Assembly: GCA_030620925.1 (NCBI GenBank)
Contig: JAUXIQ010000094.1
Location: 1 to 7,180 of the forward strand
Length of the DNA: 7,180 bases
DNA from: Nitrospinota bacterium
GTDB lineage: Bacteria; JAUXIQ01
Direction: 5' to 3'
The notes under the pieces are model-generated. The model was not told the DNA's origin, did no database searches, and saw only the letters and a list, made by a program, of their open reading frames with translations. The translations under genes were made by a program, and so were the position numbers. Below, piece by piece: positions 5,420 to 7,180 of this stretch. The first letter of the stretch is position 1, and each line of letters starts with the position of its first letter.

Positions 5420-5759
5420 TCTCCTCTCCTCCCTCAATAAAGCAACGAATACGATTACACCCGTTATTTTCAGACATCCGTTAACAATTTCTACCATCCA
5501 AACTCTACCAAGCGATAAACTCTCTTTCCGAAATACTACAATAATCTTCTACCTCTCACAACCGACAATTCAAGGCCTGACGCCAAGCCCGCGCGCCGGA
5601 GGAAATAAAACTTGTGTACAGAGCGCCTTAGGCATTGTAATAGCCGGTCTAATATGGTAAGTAACCCCCTATTTAAAGCAACCGTTCTGCCAGTGGGTTC
5701 AGGAGAATCTGTCAGATATGTTCCTTTAACTCCATCAACAAAAAAGCCAAGGAAAGGAC
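5420..5759. other. Divergent intergenic region between the LTxxQ gene and slyD
   Basis: This 340-bp spacer carries the strong GGAGGAGAGGAG ribosome binding site for the leftward LTxxQ gene at its left end and a candidate minus-strand promoter at 5533-5561. For the rightward slyD gene only a weak match is seen: TTGTGT at 5612-5617, 18 nt, TGTAAT at 5636-5641. The leader would be about 110 nt. No hairpin, repeat or convincing small gene was found. The leftward frame is open up to ATG 5497, so part of the region could be coding if that start is used. Confidence 0.5.
5533..5561 (-). promoter_or_regulatory. Candidate promoter of the LTxxQ-ferredoxin operon
   Basis: On the minus strand TTGTGA (5561-5556, 4 of 6) is followed after exactly 17 nt by TAGTAT (5538-5533, 4 of 6). 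Transcription would begin near 5526, giving a leader of about 107 nt to the TTG start at 5419 or 29 nt to the ATG at 5497. The match is moderate and unsupported by other evidence. Confidence 0.33.
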
Positions 5760-6188
5760 ATGGCTCAGGCAAAAGAGGGAGATACCGTTAAAGTCCACTA
5801 TACGGGCAAGTTGGAGGACGGCGAGATATTTGACACTTCTCAGGACGACGACCCACTGGAATTTAAAATAGGTGGAGGCAAGGTAATCCGTGGCTTTGAG
5901 CAAGGCGTGGTGGGGATGAATGAAGGCGAATCGAAAACCGTAGAAATCCCCTCGGACGAAGCGTACGGCCCACACCACCAGGAATTGGTCATAGATATAG
6001 AGATGGATCAATTCCCGGATGACCTGGACCCGGAAGTGGGGCAGCAGTTTAAGATGCGTCAGCCCGACGGTCCAACAATTATAGTTGCGGTAGCCGAAAT
6101 CACTGACGACAGCGTGACGTTGGACGCCAACCATCCTCTGGCCGGAAAAGACCTTACATTTGATATCCAGCTCATAGAAATCGCTTAA
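5760..6188 (+). CDS. slyD: FKBP-type peptidyl-prolyl cis-trans isomerase, SlyD type
   Basis: This 142-residue cytoplasmic protein has a folding-helper prolyl isomerase domain interrupted by a chaperone insert. The FKBP core is seen in VHYTGKLEDGEIFDTS (12-27), GGGKVIRGFEQGVVGMNEGE (38-57) and SDEAYG (65-70). Residues of about 71-120 form the IF (insert-in-flap) substrate-binding domain. The chain returns to the FKBP fold at NHPLAGKDLTFDIQLIEI (124-141), a SlyD hallmark. The His/Cys-rich metal-binding tail of E. coli SlyD is absent, as in many SlyD homologues, so a role in nickel delivery is not indicated. AAGGA at 5749-5753 lies 6 nt before the ATG. It stands alone, divergent from the LTxxQ gene. 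A frame open across the whole gene on the opposite strand is a shadow. Confidence 0.93.
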   Translation: MAQAKEGDTVKVHYTGKLEDGEIFDTSQDDDPLEFKIGGGKVIRGFEQGVVGMNEGESKTVEIPSDEAYGPHHQELVIDIEMDQFPDDLDPEVGQQFKMRQPDGPTIIVAVAEITDDSVTLDANHPLAGKDLTFDIQLIEIA

Positions 6189-6240
6189 TCGATTCACCAA
6201 TAGTCATAAATCATGAGGCTTTTACCTTAATAAGAGGCCG

Positions 6241-6327
6241 ATGGAGAAAGAACAGGCCACCATGAAAAACCCTTCTCCGGCGACCGCAGCGATGTTGAAC
6301 GAACATATTTCCGGCATGACACCTTAA
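6241..6327 (+). CDS. Possible 28-residue small protein or gene remnant
   Basis: ATG at 6241 opens a 28-codon frame ending in TAA at 6325-6327. AGAGG lies only 3 nt upstream, which is too close for an ideal ribosome binding site. A second ATG at codon 8 has only a weak purine stretch before it. The peptide contains KNPSPATAAMLNEHISGMTP and has no membrane segment, Cys or recognised motif. A frame this short may occur by chance, so it is listed only as a candidate. Confidence 0.15.
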   Translation: MEKEQATMKNPSPATAAMLNEHISGMTP

Positions 6328-6431
6328 TTTTGCCTCATCTATTCTTGTAACAGATCGCCCTTTGAGACTCATACCCTGATAACATGATCGATAGAGGCAT
6401 TCTTTCCTTGTAACCCGTATATGCGAACTTA

Positions 6432-6447
6432 CCCCTTGTGAAAGGGG
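6432..6447 (+). promoter_or_regulatory. Short GNRA-capped hairpin in the crotonase leader
   Basis: CCCCTT (6432-6437), loop GTGA, and AAGGGG (6442-6447) form a perfect 6-bp stem closed by a GNRA-type tetraloop. It ends 25 nt before the GGAGG ribosome binding site of the crotonase gene. There is no T-run, so it is not a standard terminator. A stabilising or regulatory leader role is possible. Confidence 0.3.
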
Positions 6448-6482
6448 CAGACGGACTCACCTTTTGCCCATGGGAGGTAATT

Positions 6483-7180
6483 ATGGAATACGAAAACATT
6501 CTTTATGAGAAGGAGGGGGTGATCGCCACCATCACCTTCAACCGGCCCGACACCGTCAACGCCATCAGCCCCGCGCTGGAGAAAGAGCTGCACCTCGCCC
6601 TGGACCGCGCCGATGAAGACTCCGAGGTCAGGGTCATAATCCTCACCGGTTCCGGCCGGGCTTTCTCCGCCGGTTACGACCTGGCCGGAGAAGGGCAGTC
6701 CTTCGAGCCCGAAGGTAAATATCCGGGTGAATATCTGAAGGGTTGGTGGGGCTCAAACCTGGGTACTATGGGGAACGTGCAAAAACTCATGCACCTCTGG
6801 TATTTGGGCAAGCCGGTCATAGCCGCCATTAACGGATGGTGCATGGGAGGCGGCTTCTGGTACTCCCTGGCCTGCGACATAACCATAGCTTCCGATAAGG
6901 CCGTCTTCGCCCAGCCCGAAATCCGGCATACAGACAACACTACTTTCCTCTTCGCCGCCCTGGCGGGATGGAAGTCGGCGAACCGCTACGCTTTGACCGG
7001 AGACCACTTCGACGCCCAGGAGGCCCTCAGGATAGGAGTGATAAATGAGGTGGTGCCCCACGATGAGCTGATGTCCAGGGTTAAAAAATTAGCCGAGCGC
7101 ATCGCCATGGTGCCCGAAGCGTCCGTGCGCCTGAATAAAGCCATCACCTGCTACGGGCTGGAAGCCATGGGGTTAAGGGG
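6483..7180 (+). CDS. Crotonase-family protein (enoyl-CoA hydratase/isomerase-like), 3' end cut by the window
   Basis: The first 232 codons of a crotonase superfamily protein are present; the family is usually about 260 residues, so roughly 30 or more are missing. The two oxyanion-hole segments that hold the acyl-CoA thioester are seen: GRAFSAGYDLAG (58-69) and INGWCMGGGFWYSLACDITIAS (two parts, 116-124 and 125-137). FAQPEI (142-147) carries Glu146, equivalent to catalytic Glu164 of rat enoyl-CoA hydratase. The equivalent of the other catalytic residue, Glu144, is Trp126, so the standard two-glutamate hydratase mechanism is not supported. An isomerase, hydrolase, lyase or other crotonase reaction is possible. 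LTGDHFDAQEALRIGVINEVV (171-191) is a normal family segment. GGAGG at 6473-6477 lies 5 nt before the ATG, fixing the start. It may begin an acyl-CoA degradation operon continuing beyond the window. Confidence 0.9.
   Translation, partial: MEYENILYEKEGVIATITFNRPDTVNAISPALEKELHLALDRADEDSEVRVIILTGSGRAFSAGYDLAGEGQSFEPEGKYPGEYLKGWWGSNLGTMGNVQKLMHLWYLGKPVIAAINGWCMGGGFWYSLACDITIASDKAVFAQPEIRHTDNTTFLFAALAGWKSANRYALTGDHFDAQEALRIGVINEVVPHDELMSRVKKLAERIAMVPEASVRLNKAITCYGLEAMGLR

Larger units (their letters stand above)
6189..6482. other. Intergenic region between slyD and the crotonase gene
   Basis: This 294-bp region contains a 28-codon open frame at 6241-6327 of doubtful status and a short perfect hairpin at 6432-6447 close to the crotonase start. 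No strong promoter was found: TTGAGA at 6362 has no -10 at proper spacing, and TATATG at 6418 has no -35. No terminator with a T-run follows slyD. Confidence 0.5.

Noticed and set aside
5712-6200. 162-codon minus-strand frame covering the whole slyD gene
   Set aside because: The plus strand has unmistakable SlyD motifs and a good ribosome binding site; the opposite frame has neither.
6344-6414. Two CTTGTAAC octamers 63 bp apart upstream of the crotonase
   Set aside because: A shared octamer within a spacer of this size is expected by chance more often than not.

Overview
This is a bacterial chromosomal window with compact, GC-rich genes separated by AT-richer gaps. No tRNA, rRNA, CRISPR, insertion sequence or phage gene is visible. 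A two-subunit B12-dependent acyl-CoA mutase, a crotonase-family protein and a MauM/NapG-like multicluster ferredoxin together suggest a bacterium with varied acyl-CoA and redox metabolism. An anaerobic or facultative lineage such as Desulfobacterota is possible, but the taxonomic guess is weak because nothing here is diagnostic.

Layout, left to right. (1) The 5' end of an unrecognised AT-rich gene on the minus strand runs off the left edge. (2) A 422-bp divergent spacer ends in a plausible extended -10 promoter, with a 14-bp palindrome over its -35 and a short hairpin in the leader. (3) A plus-strand pair encodes the catalytic subunit (start 524) and the separate cobalamin-binding subunit of an acyl-CoA mutase. 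(4) A convergent major-facilitator transporter lies on the minus strand. (5) A 377-bp gap holds a REP-like pair of inverted palindromes. (6) A minus-strand pair encodes a Spy/CpxP-like LTxxQ envelope protein and, downstream of it, a four-cluster ferredoxin. (7) A divergent SlyD-type FKBP prolyl isomerase is on the plus strand. (8) A 294-bp gap is followed by a crotonase-family gene cut by the right edge.

The mutase pair is the strongest functional unit. It has the methylmalonyl-/isobutyryl-/2-hydroxyisobutyryl-CoA mutase fold and an intact B12-binding motif. By eye, however, most residues that define the methylmalonyl-CoA pocket are replaced, including the catalytic-site His244 (Asn here), Tyr89 (Gln) and Arg207 (lost in a small insertion). 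An Asp sits where 2-hydroxyisobutyryl-CoA mutase has its hydroxyl-binding Asp. It may be an acyl-CoA mutase with an undescribed substrate. The crotonase also lacks one of the two usual catalytic glutamates. The two loci are about 4 kb apart, so a shared pathway is only a possibility.
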